A stretch of 36,876 bases of DNA from Deltaproteobacteria bacterium (GCA_022340265.1 JAJDOH010000069.1:1-36876); one strand, 5' to 3'; positions 25,575 through 33,150 are shown, numbered from the stretch's first letter. Translations and numbers: made by a program. The notes: generated by a model not told the origin, from the letters alone.

Positions 25575-26015
25575 ATGAGTGACGTCAATTTCGAACCCAA
25601 GATTGTTTGCTTTTTGTGTACGTGGTGAGCATACGCCGCTGCTGACCTGGCTGGGGTTAGTCGACTGCAGTATCCAACGAATATCAGAACGGTTCGTGTC
25701 ATGTGTTCCGGCAGTGTTTCGCCTCATCATATCCTGAGGGCATTTCAACAGGGTGTGGACGGCGTTTTTGTGGGTGGGTGACACCTGGGCGACTGCCATT
25801 ACCTGTATGGTAATTACGCGACCAAAAAGAGAATCGGTTTTTTAAGAGAGTTGCTGGCTTTTGTGGGAATAGAGTCGGACCGTCTGAGATCCAGATGGAT
25901 TTCATCGGCGGAAGGTCCGGAATTTGCCCATGAGATTATTGATTTTATTGACAGCCTCAAGGCGATGGGCCCGTCTCCCATAAAGCAGACGGAAAAAGCG
26001 CTTCGCGCTGCCTGA
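25575..26015 (+). CDS. mvhD: MvhD/VhuD-family subunit with two selenocysteines
   Basis: A 146-residue protein if two in-frame TGA codons are read as Sec. TGA 25626-25628 (Sec18) falls in [19 protein letters not shown], where the first MvhD has CNWC. TGA 25779-25781 (Sec69) falls in GVFVGG-U-HLGDCHYLYGN, exactly where the first MvhD has Sec68. All three segments between and around the TGAs keep family sequence, including RTVRVMCSGSVSP. ATG 25575 has GAGG seven to ten bases upstream. Translation without Sec would give only 17 residues. It partners the split HdrA just upstream and probably receives electrons from the FrhB-like/FdhA pair downstream. Confidence 0.9.
25626..25660 (+). promoter_or_regulatory. 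First Sec UGA and SECIS-like hairpin, second MvhD
   Basis: CTGACC (25642-25647) pairs with GGTTAG (25655-25660), six pairs with one G-U, enclosing loop TGGCTGG. The loop begins 19 bases after UGA with G as second base. The presence of a suitable hairpin at this extra position supports decoding as Sec. Confidence 0.7.
25779..25814 (+). promoter_or_regulatory. Second Sec UGA and SECIS-like hairpin, second MvhD
   Basis: ATTACC (25798-25803) pairs with GGTAAT (25809-25814) around loop TGTAT, 22 bases after UGA. The stem is identical to that of the first MvhD gene while the loop differs, as expected of a conserved RNA element. Confidence 0.75.
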
Positions 26016-26074
26016 GGCGTTGCGTCAACCCAACCTTTTTGCTCCCGGATAAGTACCCGGGCTAGGATATTTCC

Positions 26075-26875
26075 ATGAGTGAAAACGTAAGAAACAAGGT
26101 TAAGGAACTGCTCGCTTCAGGAAAGATTAGTGGGTTTTTAGGCCTGAGCGATAAATATGGCCAAATCGGTCCTCACCTGTTCAAAGACGAAACCGATCTG
26201 GACCATCTGGTTGTGGGGGATTGGAAACAGCCCGGAGATACGCGGTATTCTCTCAATAAACAACTCATACACCTGGCGCTTAAATATCCGGATGAAACCT
26301 TCGGAGTTCTGATTCGAGGCTGTGATGAGCGCGGGCTGAAAACCCTTTTCACTTGGAATCAACTGAATCAGGAAAAAGTGGTACCGGTGGGTGTTGCCTG
26401 TCCGCCCATGCTGGCGGCCTATTGCGAGTGCCGGAAGCCTTTTCCCGATGAATTTGTGGAGGGGGAAAAATCGGAAGGGGTGGATGAGCTATCCGTGGCC
26501 AAGGTCGACAACCTTGATTTGGCGGGACGCTTCGACTATTGGAAAGATGTTTTTTCGCGTTGTATCAAATGCTACGGATGCCGGGATGTGTGCCCCATGT
26601 GTTTTTGCAAGGAATGCGCCTTGGAGGACGACAATCTGGTGTCAACGGGTGAAATTCCCCCTGAAATTCCCGTCTTTCACGTGACGCGGGCCATTCATAT
26701 GGTGGGTCGCTGCATTGACTGTGGGCTTTGCAATGAGGCGTGTCCGGCGGATATTCCCCTTCGCACGCTTTATAAAAAGGTTGCCGATATTATTGATGAC
26801 CAATTCCAGTATCGTCCCGGATATACGGCAGGAAAGTCTCCGTTGAATATCCTGGGTACGGGTGCTGAGGCATAA
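26075..26875 (+). CDS. FrhB/FdhB-like Fe-S subunit
   Basis: A 266-residue soluble protein with an N-terminal FrhB-like part (FLGLSDKYGQIGPHLF, FGVLIRGCDERGLKTLF, PVGVACPPMLAAYCEC). A ferredoxin-like part follows with [4Fe-4S] motifs CIKCYGCRDVCP (Cys 163-173), an extra CFCKEC, and CIDCGLCNEACP (Cys 213-223). This family accompanies cytoplasmic FdhA and Hdr genes and links formate oxidation to HdrA through MvhD. It lies 60 bases after the second MvhD and 19 bases before FdhA, with an AGGAT site before ATG 26075. Bacteria of this type usually lack F420, so a flavin (FMN/FAD) role is more likely than F420; this is inference. Confidence 0.85.
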   Translation: MSENVRNKVKELLASGKISGFLGLSDKYGQIGPHLFKDETDLDHLVVGDWKQPGDTRYSLNKQLIHLALKYPDETFGVLIRGCDERGLKTLFTWNQLNQEKVVPVGVACPPMLAAYCECRKPFPDEFVEGEKSEGVDELSVAKVDNLDLAGRFDYWKDVFSRCIKCYGCRDVCPMCFCKECALEDDNLVSTGEIPPEIPVFHVTRAIHMVGRCIDCGLCNEACPADIPLRTLYKKVADIIDDQFQYRPGYTAGKSPLNILGTGAEA

Positions 26876-26894
26876 AAAATAGAGAGGAGTGCCC

Positions 26895-28931
26895 ATGGAC
26901 TATAAAACCGTTTTGACTACCTGCACCCACTGCGGTTGTGGATGTGGTTTCTACCTGGAGGTGCTGGACGGCCAGGTGATAGGTACCATTCCCTGTAAGA
27001 CCGACCCGGTCAGTCAGGGAAAACTCTGCATTAAGGGCTGGAATGTTCATGAATTCATTCAAAGCCCCAAACGATTGACCACTCCCATGATTCGGAAAAA
27101 CGGTGAACTGGTTGAGGTTTCCTGGGATGAAGCCCTGGACTATACCGTGTCCAAGCTGAAAAGTATCAAAGCATCCGACGGCGGTGATGCCATTGCTTTT
27201 CTGACCTCTGCCAAGGTGACCAACGAGGAGAATTATCTGTTCCAGAAGTTTGCTCGCGCCGCAGTGGGGACCAACAATGTGGACCACTGCGCACGTCTCT
27301 GACACTCCTCCACTGTGGCAGGTCTTGCCGCAGCGTTCGGAAGCGGGGCCATGACCAATTCCATCGAGGAGATCCAGGATGCGGAATGCATCTTCGTGAT
27401 CGGTTCCAATACCACGTCGAGCCATCCGTTGGTGGCGACCCGGATTTTCAGGGCCAAACAAAAGGGAGCCAAACTGGTGGTGGCAGATCCCAGAAAAATC
27501 CAGCTGGTAACTGAAGCGGATGTTTATCTGCGTCAGAACCTGGGGACCGATGTGGCCCTCTTAAACGGCATGATGCACGTGATTCTGGAGAAAAACTGGC
27601 ACAAGCCGTCTTTTATTGAAGAGCGCACCGAGGGATTTGAAGCATTCAGGAAAGTCCTGGCAGACTATACGCCTGAAAAAGCGGCCGAGATTACGGGAGT
27701 CCCCGCGGAGGATATCATCAAGGCCGCGGAATATTACGCTACCGCGGAAACCGCCACTATTATTTACTGCATGGGGATTACCCAGCATGTCACCGGTGTC
27801 GATAATGTCAAAAGCCTGGCAAACCTGGCCATGCTCACCGGACAAATCGGAAGGGAATCCACCGGGGTGAATCCCCTGCGCGGGCAGAACAACGTGCAGG
27901 GTGCCTGTGACATGGGTGGGCTTCCCAATGTTTACCCGGGATATCAGGCAGTTACCACCATTGATGCACAGAAGAAATTCGCCGATGCCTGGCAAGCTGA
28001 ACTTTCCGATCAGATCGGTCGCACCATTCCGGAAATGCTGGATGGGCTCGATGATGGTTCTATCAAGGCCATGGTCATTATGGGGGAAAACCCTGTGCAG
28101 AGCGACCCCGATATGGCCCATGTGAAGAAAGCCCTTTCAAAGGCGGAGCTGCTGGTGGTGCAGGATATTTTTATGACCCCTACGGCACAACTGGCTCACG
28201 TTGTTTTGCCCGGGGCCTGTTTTGCCGAGAAAGACGGTACTTTCAGCAATACGGAACGGCGGGTTACCCGCGTTCGTAAAGCAATCGAGCCACCGGGTGA
28301 TGCAAAAGCCGACTGGGAAATTGTTTGCGACATCTCAAATCGTTTTGGATATGCCATGCATTACGATTCGCCTGCGGCCATTATGGACGAAATTGCTTCA
28401 CTGACACCGTCATACGGGGGTATTTCCTACGACCGTCTGGAAGGTGAAGGGATTCAGTGGCCCTCTCCGCACAAGGACCATCCGGGAACCAAATTTCTCC
28501 ACAAGGACGTATTTGCCCGGGGAAAGGGCCTTTTTCATGCCGTTACTTACCAACCACCTGCTGAAGTCGTGGATGAGGAATATCCTTTTTGGCTGACCAC
28601 CGGCCGGGTGTTTGCCCATTATCATACTTCCACCATGACCCGCAACTGTCCGCATCTGGATGCGGAGATTCCGGAGGGGTTGTTGGAATTGAATCCCACG
28701 GACGCCGATACGCTGGGTGTTGCAGACGGCGATGAGGTGAAAGTTTCTTCCCGCAGGGGTGAGCTGAATGTCAAAACGGAGGTGACAGACCGCGTGGATA
28801 AAGGGGTTCTGTTTCTTCCCTTCCATTTCATAGAAAGTAATGCCAATGTGCTGACAAACACGGCTCTGGATCCCATCGCCAAGATTCCTGAATTGAAGGT
28901 GTGCGCCGTAAAACTGGAAAAGGCAGCTTAG
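26895..28931 (+). CDS. fdhA: Formate dehydrogenase catalytic subunit, selenocysteine, cytoplasmic
   Basis: A 678-residue molybdenum/tungsten bis-MGD enzyme if TGA 27300-27302 is read as Sec136, in DHCARL-U-HSSTVAGL. E. coli FdhF has Sec140 in the same context. The N-terminal [4Fe-4S] ligands are Cys 10, 13, 17 and 45. The downstream MGRESTGVNPLRGQNNVQGACDMGGLP-type region and the C-terminal dinucleotide-binding domain are intact. There is no twin-arginine signal, so the enzyme is cytoplasmic, as required for an Hdr-linked formate dehydrogenase. ATG 26895 has GAGAGGAG at ideal spacing. It is the last gene before a strong terminator. It should exchange electrons between formate/CO2 and the HdrA-MvhD core through the FrhB-like subunit. 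Confidence 0.95.
27300..27333 (+). promoter_or_regulatory. Sec UGA and SECIS hairpin, fdhA
   Basis: CTGTGGC (27313-27319) pairs with GCCGCAG (27327-27333), seven pairs with one U-G, around loop AGGTCTT. The loop contains the GGUCU seen in the E. coli fdhF SECIS and begins 17 bases after UGA. This is the clearest SECIS in the locus. Confidence 0.88.
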
Positions 28932-28954
28932 CTTCTATAATTGCCAAATATCTT

Positions 28955-28988
28955 AAGCCGGTTTTTCCAAAAAACCGGCTTTTTTTTC
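28955..28988 (+). terminator. Intrinsic terminator of the hdr/fdh locus
   Basis: AAGCCGGTTTT (28955-28965) pairs perfectly with AAAACCGGCTT (28971-28981) over a five-base loop and runs into eight T residues. It lies 24 bases after the fdhA stop and separates this locus from the next operon. Confidence 0.92.
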
Positions 28989-29173
28989 GGTTTCGTTTGG
29001 TACTATTGATAACTGCATTAGAAAGATGTTAAGGGAGTACCGCGCGCGCCCTTGATTTTCGCCTCACCATCAAGCTTCCAACCACCATTCCTTTATCACC
29101 CTGTTGCTTGGTAAGGATCTGATCATCAAAATTTCTGTTCGCAAGGGTTCTCTCATATTCAGGATTCTAATCC

Positions 29174-29205
29174 TTGCTGCATAGCAATAATGTTGCATGC
29201 AGCAA
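29174..29205 (+). promoter_or_regulatory. Putative enhancer-binding-protein sites (tandem palindromes)
   Basis: TTGCTGCATAGCAA (29174-29187) and TTGCATGCAGCAA (29193-29205) are each TTGC-N5/6-GCAA palindromes whose centres are about 18-19 bases apart, close to two helical turns. Together they also form a larger inverted repeat, TTGCTGCAT with ATGCAGCAA. They lie about 140-165 bases upstream of the sigma-54 promoter, the usual place for activator sites. Confidence 0.65.
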
Positions 29206-29340
29206 TGATGATGCATATTTCTCCAGTTAAAACGCATTTATTTCAAGCTGTTATAATTAAAAGCCGTAAGATCAAATAGTTATGCTTTGATAGGCTTTTT
29301 TGTATAATTATTTTAATAAGTTAATTTAAACAGTCATTCC

Positions 29341-29356
29341 TGGCATGGCTTTTGCT
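29341..29356 (+). promoter_or_regulatory. Sigma-54 (RpoN) promoter
   Basis: TGGCATGGCTTTTGCT matches the consensus TGGCACG-N4-TTGCW at all specified positions but one, with the invariant GG and GC correctly spaced. It lies 66 bases before the start of the first gene of the operon. The paired upstream palindromes support it. Confidence 0.78.
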
Positions 29357-29421
29357 CTTACTAAATCAAAAACTCGCGCAAAAATTCATTTACCAATCAG
29401 GACCTTAGACCGGGGGAAGCT

Positions 29422-30396
29422 ATGGCAAAGCTGGTAAAGAAGTTTGAGGAGATGACGAAAAAGGATATCCAGAAAGCAGGTGGAAAGGCCGCCAATCTAG
29501 GTGAACTAACTAAAGCGGGTTTTAATGTACCACCTGGCTTTTGTGTTACCAGCGATGCCCTCTTCTATCTCATTGAGAAAAGCGGAATTCAAACCAGAAT
29601 TGACGAAATCATCGCTGAATTGGACTATGAGGATTTTGGTGGTTTGGACCAAAAAACTTCCGAAATCAGGGGGATGATCGCATCCGTTGAAATACCCGGC
29701 GATTTGCTGAAGGAAATCAGCGATGCCATAAAATCCCTTGCGGATCCGGAGCCCCCATTTGTGGCTGTGCGCTCTTCCGTGGCGGTCAAAGACAGCGATA
29801 TTTCATCATTCCCTGGAATGATGGATACCTACCACTATTTAAAAACAGAGGAAGAGATTGTTGCGCATATCAAAATGTGCTGGGCGTCCCTGTGGACCAC
29901 CCGGGCCACGATGACGCGTCACCACAAAAACGTGGATCACCACCTTGGCTTGATTGCTCCCATCGTGCAGAAAATGGTGCATTCGGAAATAGCCGGCGTA
30001 CTTTTCATGGCCAACCCGATCACCAGTAATCGTGATGAAATTGTCATAGAGAGCAATTGGGGTTTGGGGGAATCGGTGGTATCTGGGAAATCCATGAATG
30101 ATTTCTACCTGTTAAGTAAATCGCCGTTAAAACTCAAAGAGAAGAGGATTTCCAAAAAGACAATTACCATATCCTTTGATGAAGAAAAGGGTTTCGGGCG
30201 CAAGGAAATGTCGGTGGCGCCAGACAAAATGGACGCCGTAACCCTTTCCGATGGACAGGCTGAAGAGCTGGGGAAAATTGGGCTTAAGATCGACGCGTTA
30301 TTTGGGTTTCCCCAGGACATTGAATGGGCCTATGAGAAAGGCGAGCTTTACATTTTGCAGAGCAGAAATATTCGAACATTGAAAACCGGAAGTTAA
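29422..30396 (+). CDS. Stand-alone PEP/pyruvate-binding (PPDK_N) domain protein
   Basis: A 324-residue protein equal to the N-terminal ATP-grasp domain of PEP synthase or pyruvate phosphate dikinase. Visible motifs are GGKAANLGELTKAGFNVPPGFCVTSDA, VAVRSSV, FPGMMDTY, the IESNWGLGESVVSG segment and the terminal DIEWAYEKGELYILQSRNI. The phosphohistidine swivel domain and the PEP barrel of the full enzyme are absent. The same partial design is known for PpsB of phenylphosphate synthase, which phosphorylates phenol with ATP together with other subunits. A role in ATP-dependent activation of the pathway substrate is a possibility, but no PpsA partner is seen in the window. It is the first gene behind the sigma-54 promoter. 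Confidence 0.82.
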   Translation: MAKLVKKFEEMTKKDIQKAGGKAANLGELTKAGFNVPPGFCVTSDALFYLIEKSGIQTRIDEIIAELDYEDFGGLDQKTSEIRGMIASVEIPGDLLKEISDAIKSLADPEPPFVAVRSSVAVKDSDISSFPGMMDTYHYLKTEEEIVAHIKMCWASLWTTRATMTRHHKNVDHHLGLIAPIVQKMVHSEIAGVLFMANPITSNRDEIVIESNWGLGESVVSGKSMNDFYLLSKSPLKLKEKRISKKTITISFDEEKGFGRKEMSVAPDKMDAVTLSDGQAEELGKIGLKIDALFGFPQDIEWAYEKGELYILQSRNIRTLKTGS

Positions 30397-30516
30397 CAGG
30401 ATCCTGAATCTGGAGAATCAGGGAAATGGTTCACCAGCAAGGAGGATGGCCATAAGGATTTTTGGGAAGCCCTTGAAAAGAACGACTGGCGTCTGGCTTT
30501 CCGGTTACGGGACTGA
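30397..30516 (+). pseudogene. Open, coding-like tail after the stop of the ATP-binding protein
   Basis: Immediately after TAA (30394-30396) the same frame stays open for 39 codons to TGA 30514-30516. It reads like protein (GESGKWFTSKEDGHKDFWEA followed by LEKNDWRLAFRL). There is no start codon with a ribosome-binding site. It may be the former C-terminus cut off by a nonsense mutation, or chance. The next bases to 30604 contain a repeated GTACCCTTTT and nothing else recognisable. Confidence 0.35.
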
Positions 30517-30604
30517 AACAGCTTATCCAACAGGAGTACCCTTTTAAAACAATTTAGGCGTACCCTTTTTAACCCCTATTTCTCAAATGAAAGGAGAAAA
30601 AGAA

Positions 30605-31633
30605 ATGGCACAAAGAACAGTAGATGCACACAATCATTGGTACCCAAAAGAGTATTTGGAATATCTTATGACCCGGAGCGACAGCGAAACCCCTTATATG
30701 AGACATGACGGCGGCAGTCATTACAGAGGATATTATAAAGGCGTGGCCTGTTGCCATATCGATCGGCCGGGGCACTATGAGCTTGATGCCAGAGTCAAGG
30801 ACCTTGATGCGGCAGGTCTCGACACGCAGCTTCTAAGCGTTACAATCCCGGGTCCGGAAACATTAGAGCCTGAAAACGGTGTCTACTGGGCCAAGAAATG
30901 CAATGACGCGCTGGTTAAAGCGCAGGAAGATTATCCCGGACGTTTCTATTTCCTGGCGACTCTCCCCTGGCAGGTTCCCGATGAGGCCTGCAAGGAATTG
31001 GAAAGATGTCACGACATGGGGGCAAAGGGCGTGCAGATGTTTTCCAATTATGCCGGAGAGCCCGTGTTTCTGGAAAAGTTTCACGGTATCTATGAAATTG
31101 CGGACAAGTACGAAATGCCCATGTTGGTCCATCCGGCCAATCCGCTTACGGGGCCTGTTATGGATCTGGTCAAGATTCCATACCAGCTTTGGGGTTACAC
31201 ACTCGATACCAGTATGGCCGTGGTCAGCATGATTTTTCAGGGAATTTTTGAAAAATTCAAAAACCTGACGTTGGTTCACGGGCATCTGGGCGGGATGGTC
31301 CCCTATTTTGTGCGCCGTTTGGAAGATTCCTACAAAGGTTACGGAAAGGAATGGGGGATCGAGCTTTCCGAGTCTCCTGACATAACCTACAAAACGAGAG
31401 TTTATCCGGATACCACATCCTTTTATCTTCCGGCCATGAAATGCTGTCTGGAATGGGTTGGTGCCGGGCAGATGTGCATCGGGACTGACTATGCCCACCG
31501 GGTTGGCGATCCTGAAGGCGCCATCAAAGCCGTCAAGGACCTGGGTGACCAGGCGGGCCTCAGCCAAGATGAGATCGATATGATTCTTGGAAGAAATCTG
31601 GAAGAAATTTTTCATCTGCCGCCAATGCCTTAA
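30605..31633 (+). CDS. Amidohydrolase-superfamily protein (ACMSD/gamma-resorcylate decarboxylase-like)
   Basis: A 342-residue TIM-barrel metal enzyme of the amidohydrolase_2 family. Metal ligands are visible: His9 and His11 in DAHNHW, His176 in LVHPANP, His225 (or His227) in VHGHLGG and Asp295 in IGTDYAH. Members of this branch are mostly non-oxidative decarboxylases or hydratases acting on aromatic or ring-cleaved acids; some, like gamma-resorcylate decarboxylase, run as carboxylases. ATG 30605 is chosen because AAAGGAG precedes it; ATG 30587 would place the start before that site. In this operon it could add or remove a carboxyl group on the aromatic substrate, or open a ring product. Confidence 0.85.
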   Translation: MAQRTVDAHNHWYPKEYLEYLMTRSDSETPYMRHDGGSHYRGYYKGVACCHIDRPGHYELDARVKDLDAAGLDTQLLSVTIPGPETLEPENGVYWAKKCNDALVKAQEDYPGRFYFLATLPWQVPDEACKELERCHDMGAKGVQMFSNYAGEPVFLEKFHGIYEIADKYEMPMLVHPANPLTGPVMDLVKIPYQLWGYTLDTSMAVVSMIFQGIFEKFKNLTLVHGHLGGMVPYFVRRLEDSYKGYGKEWGIELSESPDITYKTRVYPDTTSFYLPAMKCCLEWVGAGQMCIGTDYAHRVGDPEGAIKAVKDLGDQAGLSQDEIDMILGRNLEEIFHLPPMP

Positions 31634-31674
31634 TGAAGGCAAAGAACCAAAACAATTGAAGATTGAAGAAAAAT

Positions 31675-31708
31675 GCTGTTCCGTCCCGTTTCTCTGGGGC
31701 GGAACAGC
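31675..31708 (+). other. Stable hairpin between the amidohydrolase and HAD genes
   Basis: GCTGTTCCGTCCC (31675-31687) can pair with GGGGCGGAACAGC (31696-31708) over 13 bp with one U-G and an eight-base loop. There is no T-run, so it is more likely an mRNA processing or stabilising element inside the operon than a terminator. Confidence 0.5.
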
Positions 31709-31758
31709 CTATCGACCTGATCCTAACGCACGCATGCGAATGGAGGAGCCGAAATAAA

Positions 31759-32496
31759 ATGGTCATGGAAGTCAAATGGTGCGGCTTTGATTACGGGCAA
31801 TGCATTATGGAGCCGGGAGGCCTCAGAAATCCTCGCTTGTTTGGAGATCTGTACAAGGAACTGGGCCAGCCGGAACTGATTCCGGATAAAATCCGAAAGT
31901 ACCGAATCCTAAAAGAAAAATACGGGAGCTACGGCCGAATCAAAGAAGGCCATCGGGATGAAATATACAGTTACGTTCTGGATGACGATCCAAAGGCCAT
32001 TGAGTTGTTCGGGCAGAAAGAACAGGAACTTCTGGATATGGGGGAAGGCCTGGAAGATACCTTGCAACATTTACAGTCTCTGGGCATTGAACTTCAAGTG
32101 GTTTCTGAAATGAAGAAGACATTGGGCGCGGTTGGAACCGATATTGTTTCCAGATTTCTTAAGCGGCGCGGTCTTGTGAAATATTTCGAGGAACTGGTAA
32201 CACCGCAGGGGAAAATCAATCTGAATGACAATTCCGTGGATGATAAATACAAGGGGCACACCAAAAAAGATGGGACACTTTACGATGTTCTTGCGCAAGA
32301 GCTGAAAGAACGCGGCATTGAGGCCCATGAGGCGGTGATGGTGGGAGACAAACCGGAGACGGATATCAATCCCGCACACGAACGAGGATTCAAGACCATC
32401 AAATATACCGGATTTATTGACCTGGGTGACTCTAAAGCGGATCTCGTTATTCATTCCTTTGAAGAGCTGAAGCACATACTGAAAAAAAAGGATTAA
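31759..32496 (+). CDS. HAD-superfamily protein with atypical motif I
   Basis: A 245-residue HAD-fold protein. Motif IV is clear (VMVGDKPETDINPAHERGFKTI). Motif I appears as GFDYGQCIM: the nucleophile Asp is present, but the second Asp of the usual DxDxT is replaced by Gly. Canonical phosphatase chemistry is therefore doubtful. The start at ATG 31759 is set by GGAGGAG ten bases upstream; the 32-residue longer version overlaps the hairpin region. A HAD protein (PpcD) is a subunit of phenylphosphate carboxylase, which makes its presence beside a PpsB-like gene notable, but no UbiD-type subunits are in the window. Confidence 0.75.
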   Translation: MVMEVKWCGFDYGQCIMEPGGLRNPRLFGDLYKELGQPELIPDKIRKYRILKEKYGSYGRIKEGHRDEIYSYVLDDDPKAIELFGQKEQELLDMGEGLEDTLQHLQSLGIELQVVSEMKKTLGAVGTDIVSRFLKRRGLVKYFEELVTPQGKINLNDNSVDDKYKGHTKKDGTLYDVLAQELKERGIEAHEAVMVGDKPETDINPAHERGFKTIKYTGFIDLGDSKADLVIHSFEELKHILKKKD

Positions 32497-32500
32497 TCTC

Positions 32501-33139
32501 ATGCCGAGACCAAAAGCAAAAAAAATTATCGTTCAATTTGATGACGGCACAGAGAAAGAAGCGGCCTATGAAGATCTGACCCTTCAGGCGCAGCGTGAAC
32601 TTTCAAGGCAACCGCTTCTGTTTGATTTCATCCCCGAATGCGGCGAAATGAAATATGTTCTTCTGGAATGGAAGGATGGATATAAGGAAGTCAAGGCAGT
32701 GGATGGGACCTGCACGGACATCAACCGCTATTACGTGATTACGCGTCCGGAAGACGTTGGACGGCTCTCACTGAACAAAGCGGATGGCTATCCGGAACTT
32801 TTGGAAATCATTCGAACGCCGCTGGATTTGAAGCAAATCAATTTTATTGAGACCCACGAAATTTCTTTGGATAAGTCCGACCGCGAGGGAAAGAAGATAG
32901 ATCATTTCTTTTCATTTCATTCAAAAGGGGAGGCTCTTTCAACAGTCGTCAATGAATTCCGAAATGCTGCTAAAGGGGAAGGAATTGATCTTGATGCACT
33001 TCCATCGGAAGACCCGGATAAGCGCCGGGATGTTTTCGCTCAAATCGCCGGCCGAATGGGTATCAAGGCCTTCGAACGACAGCAGGATGTTCTGGATTTC
33101 ATGGACCACTTAGCAAAACATGCTTTGCAAAACGCATAG
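32501..33139 (+). CDS. Protein of unknown function in the catabolic operon
   Basis: A 212-residue soluble protein I do not recognise. The N-terminal part is rich in short beta-like segments (KKIIVQFDDGTEKEAAYEDL, MKYVLLEWKDGYKEVKAVDG). The C-terminal part is helical and charged, ending MDHLAKHALQNA. Cys are few (ECGE, GTCTD), so it is not an Fe-S protein. It starts four bases after the HAD stop and ends 11 bases before the reductase, so it is co-translated with pathway enzymes. A binding or accessory role is possible. Confidence 0.75.
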   Translation: MPRPKAKKIIVQFDDGTEKEAAYEDLTLQAQRELSRQPLLFDFIPECGEMKYVLLEWKDGYKEVKAVDGTCTDINRYYVITRPEDVGRLSLNKADGYPELLEIIRTPLDLKQINFIETHEISLDKSDREGKKIDHFFSFHSKGEALSTVVNEFRNAAKGEGIDLDALPSEDPDKRRDVFAQIAGRMGIKAFERQQDVLDFMDHLAKHALQNA

Positions 33140-33150
33140 GGAGGATGTTT

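Larger units (their letters stand above)
28989..29421 (+). promoter_or_regulatory. Long AT-rich regulatory region upstream of the catabolic operon
   Basis: These 433 bases contain no convincing gene. They are clearly more AT-rich than the flanking coding DNA. They hold two tandem TTGC/GCAA palindromes and a sigma-54 promoter, listed separately, plus a GTACCGCGCGCGCCC stretch near 29036-29050 of unknown meaning. A site for IHF-type bending between enhancer and promoter would be expected in the AT-rich 29221-29340 segment but is not identified with confidence. Confidence 0.6.

Noticed and set aside
29036-29050. GTACCGCGCGCGCCC as a regulator site
   Set aside because: A single alternating CG run without symmetry matching a known operator; insufficient support.
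30536-30570. Direct repeat GTACCCTTTT before the amidohydrolase gene as a mobile-element or operator signature
   Set aside because: Two short copies only, no flanking element, and no known motif; chance is likely.
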